49,838 nucleotides of DNA, taken from JADGRF01 sp036382515. GTDB taxonomy: Bacteria > Myxococcota_A > Polyangia > Polyangiales > JAFGIB01. Of the stretch, positions 7,902 through 17,837 are shown in pieces; position 1 is the first letter of the stretch, and every line of letters begins with the position of its first letter. Under the pieces are notes generated by a model. It was not told the DNA's origin. It did no database searches and worked only from the letters and a program-made list of their open reading frames with translations. Position numbers and translations under genes: made by a program. The DNA is taken from positions 1 through 49,838 of the forward strand of contig DASVHQ010000421.1 of the NCBI GenBank assembly GCA_036382515.1. The letters are read 5' to 3'.

Positions 7902-7905
<4 letters not shown>
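6592..7905 (-). CDS. DUF58 domain protein
   Basis: The 437-residue protein is the DUF58 partner of a MoxR ATPase. Two hydrophobic segments near residues 11-46 anchor it. The family signature lies at about 188-212 (GGGGGEFEQLREYVPGD followed by FRDLDWKATAK). A von Willebrand A-like region begins at VLVALDAGRMM (Asp239) and contains FSDLLDE later. DUF58 proteins are thought to work with MoxR chaperones in assembling or activating other, often envelope, complexes; the exact target is not known. The ATG overlaps the MoxR stop by 4 bp, so it is translationally coupled as the last gene of the operon. Confidence 0.93.
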
Positions 7906-8861
<956 letters not shown>

Positions 8862-8911
8862 GAGCTTCTGGCAGCGTAGCGCGAAAGACCTGCAGCCCGG
8901 AAGCGGCGGCG

Positions 8912-10333
8912 CTAGGTCGCAGAGGTCGCGGTCGCGCGCGCGGCCGCCGCGTCGATGCGAGCGGTGAGCAAGGCCAAGCGCGTGCGATGCGCGCCAACGT
9001 CGCGGCGCACGAGCTCGATCTCGTGCACGGCATCGGCCGCCGTCACGGCCAGGCGCTCGCGAAGCGCGTGCTCGAGCTTGCGCGCCGAGCCCGCGGCCAG
9101 GTGGTGGTGAGCAGCGATGCGTGCCAGCGCTTGGCGCGCGATCGTGTCGATGGCGCCGGCCGGGTCGCCGGCGCTCTGGTAGAGGCGTCCCATCGCGGCG
9201 ACGAACGATGCACTGCCGCGTGGCGCCGCGGGCAGCGGCTGCCGCACGGCTCCGAAGCGCGCGCCCGCGCGCCACAGCAAGAGCCCGGCGATGAGCAAGC
9301 AGCGCAGCGCGATCGGCATCGCACCCGCCTGTCGCAGGTACCGCATGAGCGAGCGACGTTCTCCGACGCCCAGGTGGTACTCGTCGAAGAGCACGGGGCC
9401 GGTGGAGGCGTAGCTGCGCAGCAAGCGCGCGAACAGCGCCCCACCCTGACTCGGCAGGAGATCGCGGTTCTGGAACATGCTCGCGGAGGCCAGCACGATG
9501 ATCCGGCCGCGACCACGCGCAACGCTCACGACGAGCGGCTCGAGGTTGGGGTCGGTGGCCGCTTCATCCGCGGATGCCACGCCCATCAGCACCTCGTGCG
9601 GCACACCCGCGTCGACATGCAGACGCCCGGGGCGCCGGAACGCCACGATCGACATGCCGAGCACCGGTTTGGCCATGGGGATCGCCCAGTGCTGCCGCGT
9701 GTCGTTCTTGCTCTGGGGCTTGGTCTGCGCGGCGCTTTTGGGGGCTGCCAGCGACAGCGCGACGAGCTTGCCGCCATCAGCTGCGGCGTCGCCGAGCGTG
9801 CTCGCGTCCGAAGCTGAGGTGCCTGCGTCGAGGGGCGGTGGGCGAGCCGGCGTGGCGTGCGATGGCGCCTGCGGCTCGCGCGCCGCGTGGCTGTCGTCGT
9901 CCGGGGTCTCGCTGCCACCGAAGCCGAAGCGCGGCTTGCAGCCGGGATCGGAGTCGAAGCCAACGCCGAGCTCATCGGGCAGGTAGGCACGCGCGCCAGC
10001 GACCAGCAGCACGCCTCCGGCCTTCACCCAGCGCAAAAGCTCGAGCCGCTCGTAGCGCGAGAGCTTGCGTGCCATCTCGCTGTCGCAGCCGCCGAGCGCC
10101 ACGAGCATGCCGCGCGACGGCAGATTCGCGAGGTCCTGCGACCAGCGCGCCGGATGTGCCTGCAGGTGCTCGGCAAGCAGGTACAGCGCGCGTGCGCCGC
10201 GTGGGCCACCGCCGTAGCTCGAATATGCGCCGGTGAAGCGACCGCGCTCGGCCACGCGCCCGACGACGAAAGCGGCGACCGACAACCCGGTGAGCACGGC
10301 CAAAAGACGCAGGCTGCGGCGCAGAACGCTCAT
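8912..10333 (-). CDS. DUF4350 domain membrane protein
   Basis: The 473-residue protein has an N-terminal membrane helix (LLAVLTGLSVAAFVVG). A DUF4350-like region includes GARALYLLAEHLQAH, WVKAGGVLLVAG and, later, RGRGRIIVLASASMFQN and FDEYHLG. A second membrane helix sits near residue 360 (CLLIAGLLLWRAGARFG), before a helical cytoplasmic tail of about 100 residues. Between the two halves there is a long Pro/Ala/Asp/Ser-rich insertion (about 135-230) that looks disordered. In MoxR loci DUF4350 proteins accompany DUF4129 and DUF58 proteins. The ATG overlaps the stop of the upstream gene by 4 bp, favouring 10333 over the in-frame ATG at 10420. Confidence 0.88.
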   Translation of the reverse strand: MSVLRRSLRLLAVLTGLSVAAFVVGRVAERGRFTGAYSSYGGGPRGARALYLLAEHLQAHPARWSQDLANLPSRGMLVALGGCDSEMARKLSRYERLELLRWVKAGGVLLVAGARAYLPDELGVGFDSDPGCKPRFGFGGSETPDDDSHAAREPQAPSHATPARPPPLDAGTSASDASTLGDAAADGGKLVALSLAAPKSAAQTKPQSKNDTRQHWAIPMAKPVLGMSIVAFRRPGRLHVDAGVPHEVLMGVASADEAATDPNLEPLVVSVARGRGRIIVLASASMFQNRDLLPSQGGALFARLLRSYASTGPVLFDEYHLGVGERRSLMRYLRQAGAMPIALRCLLIAGLLLWRAGARFGAVRQPLPAAPRGSASFVAAMGRLYQSAGDPAGAIDTIARQALARIAAHHHLAAGSARKLEHALRERLAVTAADAVHEIELVRRDVGAHRTRLALLTARIDAAAARATATSAT

Positions 10334-12003
10334 GCGGGCGGCTCGACCTGGCAGATGCGGTCTGCGAGCTCGCGACAACGCTCGTAGTCGCCGCGACTGG
10401 TGGCCTCGTGCCCGTACCACTTGTGATCGAACGTGCGCGTGAACGCGCCGAAGGTCTGGCGTAGCTCACCGCGCGGCATGGCGCGCAAGTACTGACCGTT
10501 GGTCTTGGCGGGCTCGAAGCGGATCACGCGCGCTCGATCGAGCGCGGCGAGCGTCGCGATGTAGAGCGAGCGCAGCGCCTCGCGCAGACGACCCTGCTCC
10601 GCGAGCAGCGCCGCCTCGTCGAGCAAGACGTGCGGGGCCTGCTCGGTGGGATGGGCGCGCACGGCGAGTTCGGCTCCCGGGGCTGCACGCTTGCGCGCAC
10701 GGCGCACATCGGTGCTGACGTAGAGCACCACGAGCATCAGGAGCAAGAGAGCCGCGAACATCACGTGCCACGGCGAGATCGCGGGCAACGACAGATGCCA
10801 GTCGCCGCCGCGGTCTTTGTCGTCGTCCTTGGGAGCGCGCTCGAGCAGCTTGTCGAGGTAGGTTTGCAGCCACTTCCAGAACGAGCGGGCGTCGCTCTTG
10901 GCGAACTCCGAGAACTCGCGACGCCGCAGGATCGCCTCGACGTCGGCCTGCACGGCTTCGTCGCGCTGGCTCTCGAGGGTCGCGCCGCCATGAGCTGCAG
11001 CGCCATCCTGCGTGGCGGCCGCCGGGCCATCGGCATGGGCCACGGCTGGCAGCTGCGCGCCGGCCGCGGCGAGCAGGCAGCCGAGAGCGACCCCGTAACG
11101 CGTGGCGCGGCCCGGACCTTTGCCGGGCTCTTGCGGTGTGGCACCGAGCAGCGCATCGACCGCCGCATGCAGGTCGGCGCCGTCCTTGCGCCCGCGTGCA
11201 TCCGCGAACGCCTGCGCCGACACGGCGGCACGCAGCGGCTCGAGCAGCACGAACGTGCCTGCCAAAAGCGCGAGCAGCACGACGTCGTTGTCGAACGACA
11301 GGAAGGCCGATACGAACGCCACGTCGAGTCCGAGCAGCGAGCTTGCGAGCATCAGGCCGAAGGCCAGGAGCGCATACAGGTTCAAGAGCAAAAGCAAGCC
11401 TCCGAGCAGCAGCATGGCTTCGACCAGCAGCATCACAGAGCGCACCCCCGCCGAGTCGTCGAGCGCGAGCCCGAGCGCAGCAAACCCGCGTTCACGGCCG
11501 CACGCGGCACGCGCGAGCCAGGAAGGCGCGATCGCCCCACGCACCGCGAGCACCGGCAACAGGGCCAGCACCGCGAACGGCGAGATCTTGGCGAGCCCGG
11601 CGAGCGGCCACAGCCACACCCACAACCCGAGGCCCAGCACCGACGCGGTGGAGACCACGTCGAGCGCGCGCCCTGCATCCTCGGGCATGGGCAGCGCGGG
11701 TCGCAGCACCAGCGCAAAGCTGCGGGCGATGCGCCCGAGCCAGAGCGCGCGCCACAGATACGCAATGACCAGGGCCGCCGCCAGCAGCGGCCGCAGGCTC
11801 TGCACGCCCTCGACTCGCTCGAGGTAGTAGACCGCCACGAGGACGCACGCGAGCGGCAGGCCGGCGCCGAACGCGCCCGTGAGCTGTGCGATCGGCGCGT
11901 GACGCACCACCGCCAGCGCGGTGTCAAGCGTATCGACGGGCCCCAGCTGACGCAGGGCGCGCACCCCCAGTGGCGCTGACCGCGGATCGCTCAACGCGCT
12001 CAC
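10330..12003 (-). CDS. DUF4129 domain polytopic membrane protein
   Basis: The 557-residue protein starts at a GTG whose TGA-overlapping context (GTGA at 12003-12000) couples it to the B-box gene. The N-terminal ~280 residues are a multi-helix membrane domain (roughly eight hydrophobic segments, such as LWVWLWPLAGLAKISPFAV). A soluble stretch (EAVQADVEAILRRREF, FWKWLQTYLDKLLE) follows, then another helix (FAALLLLMLVVLYV). The C-terminal DUF4129 domain carries ALRSLYIATLAALDRA and FGAFTRTFDHKWYGHE. DUF4129 proteins are standard members of MoxR/DUF58 loci, with proposed envelope or transglutaminase-linked roles in some bacteria. No transglutaminase domain is seen here. Confidence 0.9.
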   Translation of the reverse strand: MSALSDPRSAPLGVRALRQLGPVDTLDTALAVVRHAPIAQLTGAFGAGLPLACVLVAVYYLERVEGVQSLRPLLAAALVIAYLWRALWLGRIARSFALVLRPALPMPEDAGRALDVVSTASVLGLGLWVWLWPLAGLAKISPFAVLALLPVLAVRGAIAPSWLARAACGRERGFAALGLALDDSAGVRSVMLLVEAMLLLGGLLLLLNLYALLAFGLMLASSLLGLDVAFVSAFLSFDNDVVLLALLAGTFVLLEPLRAAVSAQAFADARGRKDGADLHAAVDALLGATPQEPGKGPGRATRYGVALGCLLAAAGAQLPAVAHADGPAAATQDGAAAHGGATLESQRDEAVQADVEAILRRREFSEFAKSDARSFWKWLQTYLDKLLERAPKDDDKDRGGDWHLSLPAISPWHVMFAALLLLMLVVLYVSTDVRRARKRAAPGAELAVRAHPTEQAPHVLLDEAALLAEQGRLREALRSLYIATLAALDRARVIRFEPAKTNGQYLRAMPRGELRQTFGAFTRTFDHKWYGHEATSRGDYERCRELADRICQVEPPA

Positions 12004-12320
12004 CGCCCCCCCGGCAACACGACCTCGAGGAAGACCCAGACCAGAGCCCACAGTGTGATGAAGTAGGCTCCTGCCGACACATAGGCCATCGCTGCCGACG
12101 CCGCGACCCTCGGTGACAGCTGTCGACCACCCTCCACGGCGAGCCCCGAGAGACACGAAACGCAGTAGTTGATGCCTTCGACCTTGGTCGCGCACTCGCT
12201 GCACACGCGCGTGCGGCACTGCACGCAGATGCCGATCGCTTCGCGTCCCGCGTGATTCGCACAGGCGGCGACCTGGGGTGGCACCGCTTGCTTGTACACC
12301 GCCTTGTCCGCCGGTTCCAT
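12000..12320 (-). CDS. B-box zinc-finger membrane protein
   Basis: A 106-residue protein with one B-box-type zinc-binding module (CANHAGREAIGICVQC, then CSECATKVEG and YCVSC), followed by a membrane helix near the C-terminus (AYFITLWALVWVFLEVVL). Bacterial B-box/membrane proteins of this size occur in myxobacteria; their function is not established. It is the first gene of the MoxR operon and overlaps the DUF4129 gene by 4 bp. The ATG at 12320 is preferred because it leaves 59 bp for promoters towards the divergent amidotransferase gene. An in-frame ATG at 12371 would add 17 residues and leave only 8 bp. Confidence 0.8.
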   Translation of the reverse strand: MEPADKAVYKQAVPPQVAACANHAGREAIGICVQCRTRVCSECATKVEGINYCVSCLSGLAVEGGRQLSPRVAASAAMAYVSAGAYFITLWALVWVFLEVVLPGGR

Positions 12321-12379
12321 GTCGCGACTGGCACGCTGGCATTGCGGTGCGCGCACCCGCGGGTTACCCATAGTGGGCC

Positions 12380-13102
12380 GTGACTGCGCTCGTGGTGATC
12401 AAAGTGGGAACGACAGTCGCCGCGGTCGCCGCCAAGCGCCGTGACTTCGAGGTCTGGATCGCCTGCGGTGCGGGCCTGCAGCAAAACGAAGTTCAGGTCG
12501 TCGAGGTGTTCCGTGGCGACCCGCTGCCCGATCCGCAGAGCGTGCCGGGCGTGGTCGTCACCGGCTCGCAGTCGATGGTCACCGATCGCGCCGAGTGGAG
12601 CGAGCGCACGGCAGAGTGGCTGCGCCGCTGCGTCGAGCTCGGCAAACCCGTGCTCGGCATCTGCTATGGGCACCAACTGCTCGCGCATGCGCTCGGCGGT
12701 GAAGTGCGCGACAACCCGCGCGGTCGCGAGATCGGAACCACCGACGTGACCCTCAACGCCGCGGCCAAGAACGACCCGCTCTTCGGTCGCTTCGCCGACG
12801 TGCTGCACGTCCCGGTCTGTCACATGCAGTCCGTGACCAAGCTGCCCGCGGGTGCCCAGCTGCTCGGCCAAACCAGCCTCGACCCGCACCACGTGTTTCG
12901 CGTCGGCGAGTGCGCCTGGGGCGTGCAGTTCCACCCCGAATTCGACGCCAACATCGTGCGCGGCTACATCGACGCGCGCCGCGAGCAGATCGTGGCGGAA
13001 GGTCTCGACGCCGACGCGCTTTGGAACAGTGCTACCGACACGGCCGACGGCAGCTTCGTCCTGCGGCGCTTCGCCCAAGTGGTGAAGCAGCGCCGCACCT
13101 GA
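12380..13102 (+). CDS. Class I glutamine amidotransferase (GMP-synthase-like domain)
   Basis: The 240-residue stand-alone GATase has the complete Cys-His-Glu triad: Cys95 in LGICYGHQ, His185 and Glu187 in GVQFHPEF. An early VVVTGSQSMVTD segment matches the GMP-synthase-like subfamily. It would hydrolyse glutamine to supply ammonia, or hydrolyse a gamma-glutamyl or related amide; no synthetase domain is attached, so the acceptor is unknown. The GTG start follows the divergent B-box gene closely, and no clear Shine-Dalgarno sequence is present. About 20 C-terminal residues extend past the usual domain. Confidence 0.92.
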   Translation: MTALVVIKVGTTVAAVAAKRRDFEVWIACGAGLQQNEVQVVEVFRGDPLPDPQSVPGVVVTGSQSMVTDRAEWSERTAEWLRRCVELGKPVLGICYGHQLLAHALGGEVRDNPRGREIGTTDVTLNAAAKNDPLFGRFADVLHVPVCHMQSVTKLPAGAQLLGQTSLDPHHVFRVGECAWGVQFHPEFDANIVRGYIDARREQIVAEGLDADALWNSATDTADGSFVLRRFAQVVKQRRT

Positions 13103-13176
13103 GACCGGCCCAACTCGCGCGAATGCCAGTTGGGCGAGCCGCCACGCCGGCCAGCGGACACTAATAGGCCAAGGTG

Positions 13177-13214
13177 GTACCGCTCCGTGGCGGTGGGACC
13201 GCACACAGCGGTAC
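13177..13214 (+). promoter_or_regulatory. Nested inverted repeats in the leader of the lipoprotein gene
   Basis: GTACCGCT (13177-13184) and AGCGGTAC (13207-13214) are perfect complements with a 22-nt spacer. Inside them GCGGT (13190-13194) and ACCGC (13198-13202) form a second hairpin with a GGG loop. The structure ends 27 bp before the ATG at 13242 and just before its AAGGA ribosome-binding site. It may be an operator or an mRNA structure; no T-run follows, so it is not a typical terminator. Confidence 0.4.
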
Positions 13215-13241
13215 GTGAACCTCGACCAAGGAATATCGACA

Positions 13242-14126
13242 ATGACGAACAAGTTGGCTCTGGGATTGGGATTGTGCGGATGGCTGCTGTTGGCGGCCTG
13301 CGGTTCCTCGACTCCCAAGGCGAATACTATGGATTCGGGGATCCCAGGCCTCGGGTCGGCTGGATTCACGGGCGGCGGCGCGGGAAATAGCAGCGCCGGG
13401 AGCTCGGGCAGCATTGGCGCCGGAACCGGGAGCGGCACCGACTCCGGCACCGCGGGTAGCACAGCGGGCACGAGCGGCACCGGCACGGCGGGCACCGGCA
13501 CGGCGGGCACCGGCGCAGCAGGCACCGGCGCAGCAGGCACCGGCACTGCAGGCACTGGCGGCGCGGGCACCGGCGCGGCAGGCGCGACGGCGACCTGCGA
13601 TCCCGGCGTCAGCTCGGTCTCGACGTGCGGCACGATGAGCTGCCCAGCCGTCAAGGGCTCGGCCCCAGCCTGTACGCTCAACTGCTGCACGGGCACCAAC
13701 GGCGACCAATGCGGTACGCGCACGGCCGTCCAGGGCAGCCAGATCAGCGCTTGCATAGCGCCACCGACCTGCGACTCGGCCGTGAGCTCGGTCTCGATGT
13801 GCGGCAGCAAGGCTTGCCCGGCCGTCAGCGGTTCGGCGGCGGCCTGCACGGTCAACTGCTGCACCGGTCTGGGCGGCACAACGTGCGGTACGCGCACGGC
13901 CGTCCAGGGCGCCCAGGTGAGCACCTGCCAGGCGCCGCGCACCTGCAGCACCACGGCCCAACCCGCCACGAGGTGCGGCGTCGAGACCTGCGCGGCGGTC
14001 GCTGGCACCGCACCGATGTGCACGGTCAGCTGCTGCGTTCCTGCATTCCAGGGCATGCCGAGCCGCTGCGGCACCCGCCTGGCGTACTCCGGCGGCGGCG
14101 TTGGCCCCACGTCGATCTGCCAGTAG
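13242..14126 (+). CDS. Lipoprotein with GTG[TA]A linker and three Cys-rich repeats
   Basis: The 294-residue protein has a signal peptide ending in a lipobox (LLLAAC). A Gly/Ser/Thr/Ala linker (about residues 40-115) follows, then three ~58-residue Cys-rich repeats, each of the pattern C..... S..CG...C.AV.G.A..C...CC....G..CGTR.AV. The third copy is the most divergent. Six Cys per repeat suggest disulfide-stabilised modules presented on a flexible stalk outside the inner membrane. The ATG at 13242 has AAGGA nine bases upstream and is preferred over 13215. A hairpin terminator follows at 14183. Function is unknown; it shares its layout with the lipoprotein at 5772-6410. Confidence 0.87.
   Translation: MTNKLALGLGLCGWLLLAACGSSTPKANTMDSGIPGLGSAGFTGGGAGNSSAGSSGSIGAGTGSGTDSGTAGSTAGTSGTGTAGTGTAGTGAAGTGAAGTGTAGTGGAGTGAAGATATCDPGVSSVSTCGTMSCPAVKGSAPACTLNCCTGTNGDQCGTRTAVQGSQISACIAPPTCDSAVSSVSMCGSKACPAVSGSAAACTVNCCTGLGGTTCGTRTAVQGAQVSTCQAPRTCSTTAQPATRCGVETCAAVAGTAPMCTVSCCVPAFQGMPSRCGTRLAYSGGGVGPTSICQ
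13476..13580. repeat. Seven 15-bp tandem units coding the GTGTA/GTGAA linker
   Basis: Seven consecutive 15-bp units begin at 13476, each starting GGCAC[CT]GGC and encoding GTGTA, GTGAA or GTGGA. The first two are identical and the others differ by a few bases, as expected for a slippage-grown array within the lipoprotein linker. Confidence 0.75.
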
Positions 14127-14182
14127 CACAACTGAGCGTGCGTAGCGGCAGCCGGCTGGCCGCATTCACGAAGTGAACAGTG

Positions 14183-14221
14183 ACGCCCGGATCGCGAACC
14201 AAGCGCGCTCCGGGCGTTCCT
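14183..14221 (+). terminator. Intrinsic terminator after the Cys-repeat lipoprotein gene
   Basis: ACGCCCGGA (14183-14191) and TCCGGGCGT (14209-14217) make a 9-bp perfect stem with a 17-nt loop, followed by a short T-rich run (TCCTGTTT). It lies 57 bp beyond the lipoprotein stop and directly before the SRAP promoter. The T-run is interrupted, so termination may be partial. Confidence 0.55.
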
Positions 14222-14224
14222 GTT

Positions 14225-14230
14225 TAGAAT
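14225..14230 (+). promoter_or_regulatory. Candidate -10 box of the SRAP gene (leaderless)
   Basis: TAGAAT ends 6 nt before the ATG at 14237. At the usual spacing the transcript would start at or next to the A of the start codon. No Shine-Dalgarno sequence is present. No good -35 element is seen 17 bp upstream, where the terminator loop lies. Confidence 0.5.
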
Positions 14231-14236
14231 GCAGGC

Positions 14237-14935
14237 ATGTGCGGCCGGACCGTCCTGAACACCGACATCGATGCAGCGGTCGCTCACTTCGCGCTGCAGC
14301 ATCACCCGGCCCAGCTGCCAGCGCGTTTCAACATCTCGCCCGGCTACGGCGGCGTGGGCGCACCTTGGATCGTGCGGGTGGATGCCGCGCACGAGCGTGA
14401 GCTGGTGCACGCGCGCTGGTGGCTGATCCCGGCGTGGTGGAAGAAGCCGTTGAAAGAGCTACCCACGGCGTTCAACGCGCGCGCCGAGGAAGCCGCCCAG
14501 AAGCCGTTCTTCCGTGATGCGCTCAAGCGTCGGCGCTGCCTCATGCCGGCCACGGGCTGGTACGAGTACCAGGGCGCACGCGGACACAAGCGCGCCTTCC
14601 TGTTCCAGCTGCCGGAGCACGGGGTGTTCGGGATCGCCGGGATCTACGAGCGCTGGATGAACCCCGAGGACGGCGAGGTGATCGACTCGTTCGCGATCAT
14701 GACCACCACGCCCAACCCCGAGGCGAGCAAGATCCACGACCGCATGCCGGTGGTGCTACCAGCGTCCGCCTACAACGCCTGGTTAGACCCCGACAACCAC
14801 GACGTCGCACAGCTGCAGACGCTGCTGCAGCCCTGGCACGGTGCGCTCGAGATCTACGAGACCACGGGGTATGGCAACGATCCGCGCCGCGAAGGGCCCG
14901 ACTGTATCGAGCCAGCCTTGCGCGCCGAGCGCTGA
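14237..14935 (+). CDS. yedK: SRAP domain protein (YedK/HMCES family)
   Basis: The 232-residue protein matches the SOS-response-associated peptidase family, which forms a covalent thiazolidine crosslink with abasic sites in single-stranded DNA. The key residues are all present: Cys2 (Cys1 after Met removal), Asn80 and Arg82 (FNARAE), Glu110 (TGWYEY) and His167 (KIHDRMPV). FNISPG and WWLIPAWW are further family blocks. It stands alone between a terminator and the convergent TSUP gene 15 bp away. No LexA-type site was recognised upstream. Confidence 0.95.
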   Translation: MCGRTVLNTDIDAAVAHFALQHHPAQLPARFNISPGYGGVGAPWIVRVDAAHERELVHARWWLIPAWWKKPLKELPTAFNARAEEAAQKPFFRDALKRRRCLMPATGWYEYQGARGHKRAFLFQLPEHGVFGIAGIYERWMNPEDGEVIDSFAIMTTTPNPEASKIHDRMPVVLPASAYNAWLDPDNHDVAQLQTLLQPWHGALEIYETTGYGNDPRREGPDCIEPALRAER

Positions 14936-14950
14936 CGCGGCGGACGCGGC

Positions 14951-15700
14951 TCAGAGCGTGTACGCAAGCCGCAGCGCGATGCACAGCCCATAGACCACCA
15001 CGAGCCAACGCATGAGCGCCGCCGGCAAGCGCTGCGCGAGCCGGGCACCCACGTAGCCGCCGGCCAGCGAAGCCAGCGCCATCACGGCGGCCTCGGGCAA
15101 GCGGCCGGCACCCGAGGCCAGAAAGTAGAGTGCTGCGATGCCGTTGATCAGCAGCGCGAGGAAGACCTTGATGGCATTGGCGTCTTGCAGCGAGCCGCGC
15201 AGCAGGATCGCGAGCGCCGCAAGCGTCAAGATGCCCATGCCGGCACCGAAGTAGCCGCCGTAGATCGCGATCAGGAACTGAGCGATCCACAGGAGCGAGA
15301 GCGCGTGCCGACCGCCGACGGCGCGTGGCGGCAGCAGCCGTGCGATGCGCGGCTGCAGCGCAAGCAGCACGCAGGCGAAGATGATCAGCCACGGAACCAG
15401 ACCGGCAAACACGCGCTCGGAGGTGTGCAGGACGATGAACGAGCCGAGCAGGCCGCCGATGAGTGACGGCCACGCCAGCAGCCACACGCGCTGTCGGTGC
15501 TCGGCAAGCTTGCCTCGATAAGCCCACGCCGAAGAGAGCGAGCCGGGCCAGACCGCCACGGTGTTGGTGGCGTTGGCCACGATCGGCGACATGCCCGTGA
15601 GCAACAGCGCCGGAAAGCTGAGCAGCGAGCCCCCTCCAGCGATGGCGTTGATCACGCCGGCCGCGAAGCCGGCCGCTGCAAGAATCAACCAGAGCGTCAT
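14951..15700 (-). CDS. TSUP-family membrane permease (TauE/SafE)
   Basis: The 249-residue protein has about eight hydrophobic segments in two similar halves, the usual form of the sulfite exporter TauE/SafE family. Family blocks are AGVINAIAGGGSLLSFPAL with VANATNTVAVWPG in the first half, and YGGYFGAGMGILTLAAL in the second. Members move small anions such as sulfite, sulfonates or sulfoacetate; the substrate here is unknown. The gene is convergent with the SRAP gene, and its start lies 67 bp downstream of the pyrG stop, so it could be read through from pyrG. Confidence 0.93.
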   Translation of the reverse strand: MTLWLILAAAGFAAGVINAIAGGGSLLSFPALLLTGMSPIVANATNTVAVWPGSLSSAWAYRGKLAEHRQRVWLLAWPSLIGGLLGSFIVLHTSERVFAGLVPWLIIFACVLLALQPRIARLLPPRAVGGRHALSLLWIAQFLIAIYGGYFGAGMGILTLAALAILLRGSLQDANAIKVFLALLINGIAALYFLASGAGRLPEAAVMALASLAGGYVGARLAQRLPAALMRWLVVVYGLCIALRLAYTL

Positions 15701-15767
15701 CGCGCTGGCTGCTTAGCACACGCGCCAGCGCACAACGCGCCGATCGCGCGCCGAATCGCCGCAACGC

Positions 15768-17423
<1,656 letters not shown>

Positions 17424-17837
17424 GCCGCCATCAATCCCCCGAACGTTGCCCTGTGGGCTAGCTCGGCAACTGGACACACGATGGGCTGCTGCTCATGGCT
17501 GCCGGAAGCGCGGCACATGGGAGCTTCACCGACTGCCAGCCCGACTGCCACCGTGACAGTCCGGCTCGCCATCGAGCCCGTCGTGAATCGTGTGTTTCGT
17601 GACGCGAGTCACTCGCCGGAGACAGTGGGACTCTATGGCCGAACTGCTCGAGCCTTCGACTCCCTGCGAGCACGGGGCAGACTCTACGGGCGACCCCCTG
17701 CACTGTCAACGCAAGGCGCTGCTGCTCGCGAAAAACCGCGAGCAACCCCAGCAGAAAACGCACACTTGCGAGAGTGCGCTGACCTCGGGCTCGACATCTG
17801 TTAGGTTCCGCGTCGCGATCTTCCCGCCGCCGCCGCC
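17424..17837. other. 414-bp divergent intergenic region between pyrG and dnaX
   Basis: No convincing gene was found here on either strand. It holds three dyad structures: GTGAC-gcga-GTCAC at 17599-17612, which overlaps an alternative GCGAG-tca-CTCGC hairpin; TGCTCGCG-aaaaac-CGCGAGCA at 17723-17744; and CGCAC...GTGCG near 17759-17778. None has a following T-run. The likely dnaX promoter lies at 17779-17807. I looked for the 4.5S/SRP RNA motif often found before dnaX and did not see it. Confidence 0.5.
17779..17807 (+). promoter_or_regulatory. Candidate sigma-70-type promoter of dnaX-ybaB-recR
   Basis: CTGACC (17779-17784) resembles a -35 element (four of six matches to TTGACA). A 17-bp spacer leads to TAGGTT (17802-17807) as -10. 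The predicted start near 17814 gives a ~24-nt leader before the dnaX ATG. The leader is C-rich and has no clear Shine-Dalgarno sequence. Confidence 0.45.

Noticed and set aside
12361..12380. CATAGT as a leaderless -10 box for the amidotransferase gene
   Set aside because: It does not fit TANNNT and no -35 is visible at the right spacing.
11924..14410. 828-codon minus-strand open frame across the amidotransferase and lipoprotein genes
   Set aside because: Its translation is a Pro/Val/Ala-rich shadow of the lipoprotein repeats and has no coherent domain.
17424..17837. SRP (4.5S) RNA gene before dnaX
   Set aside because: The conserved GGAAGGAAGCAGC-type core was not found on either strand.
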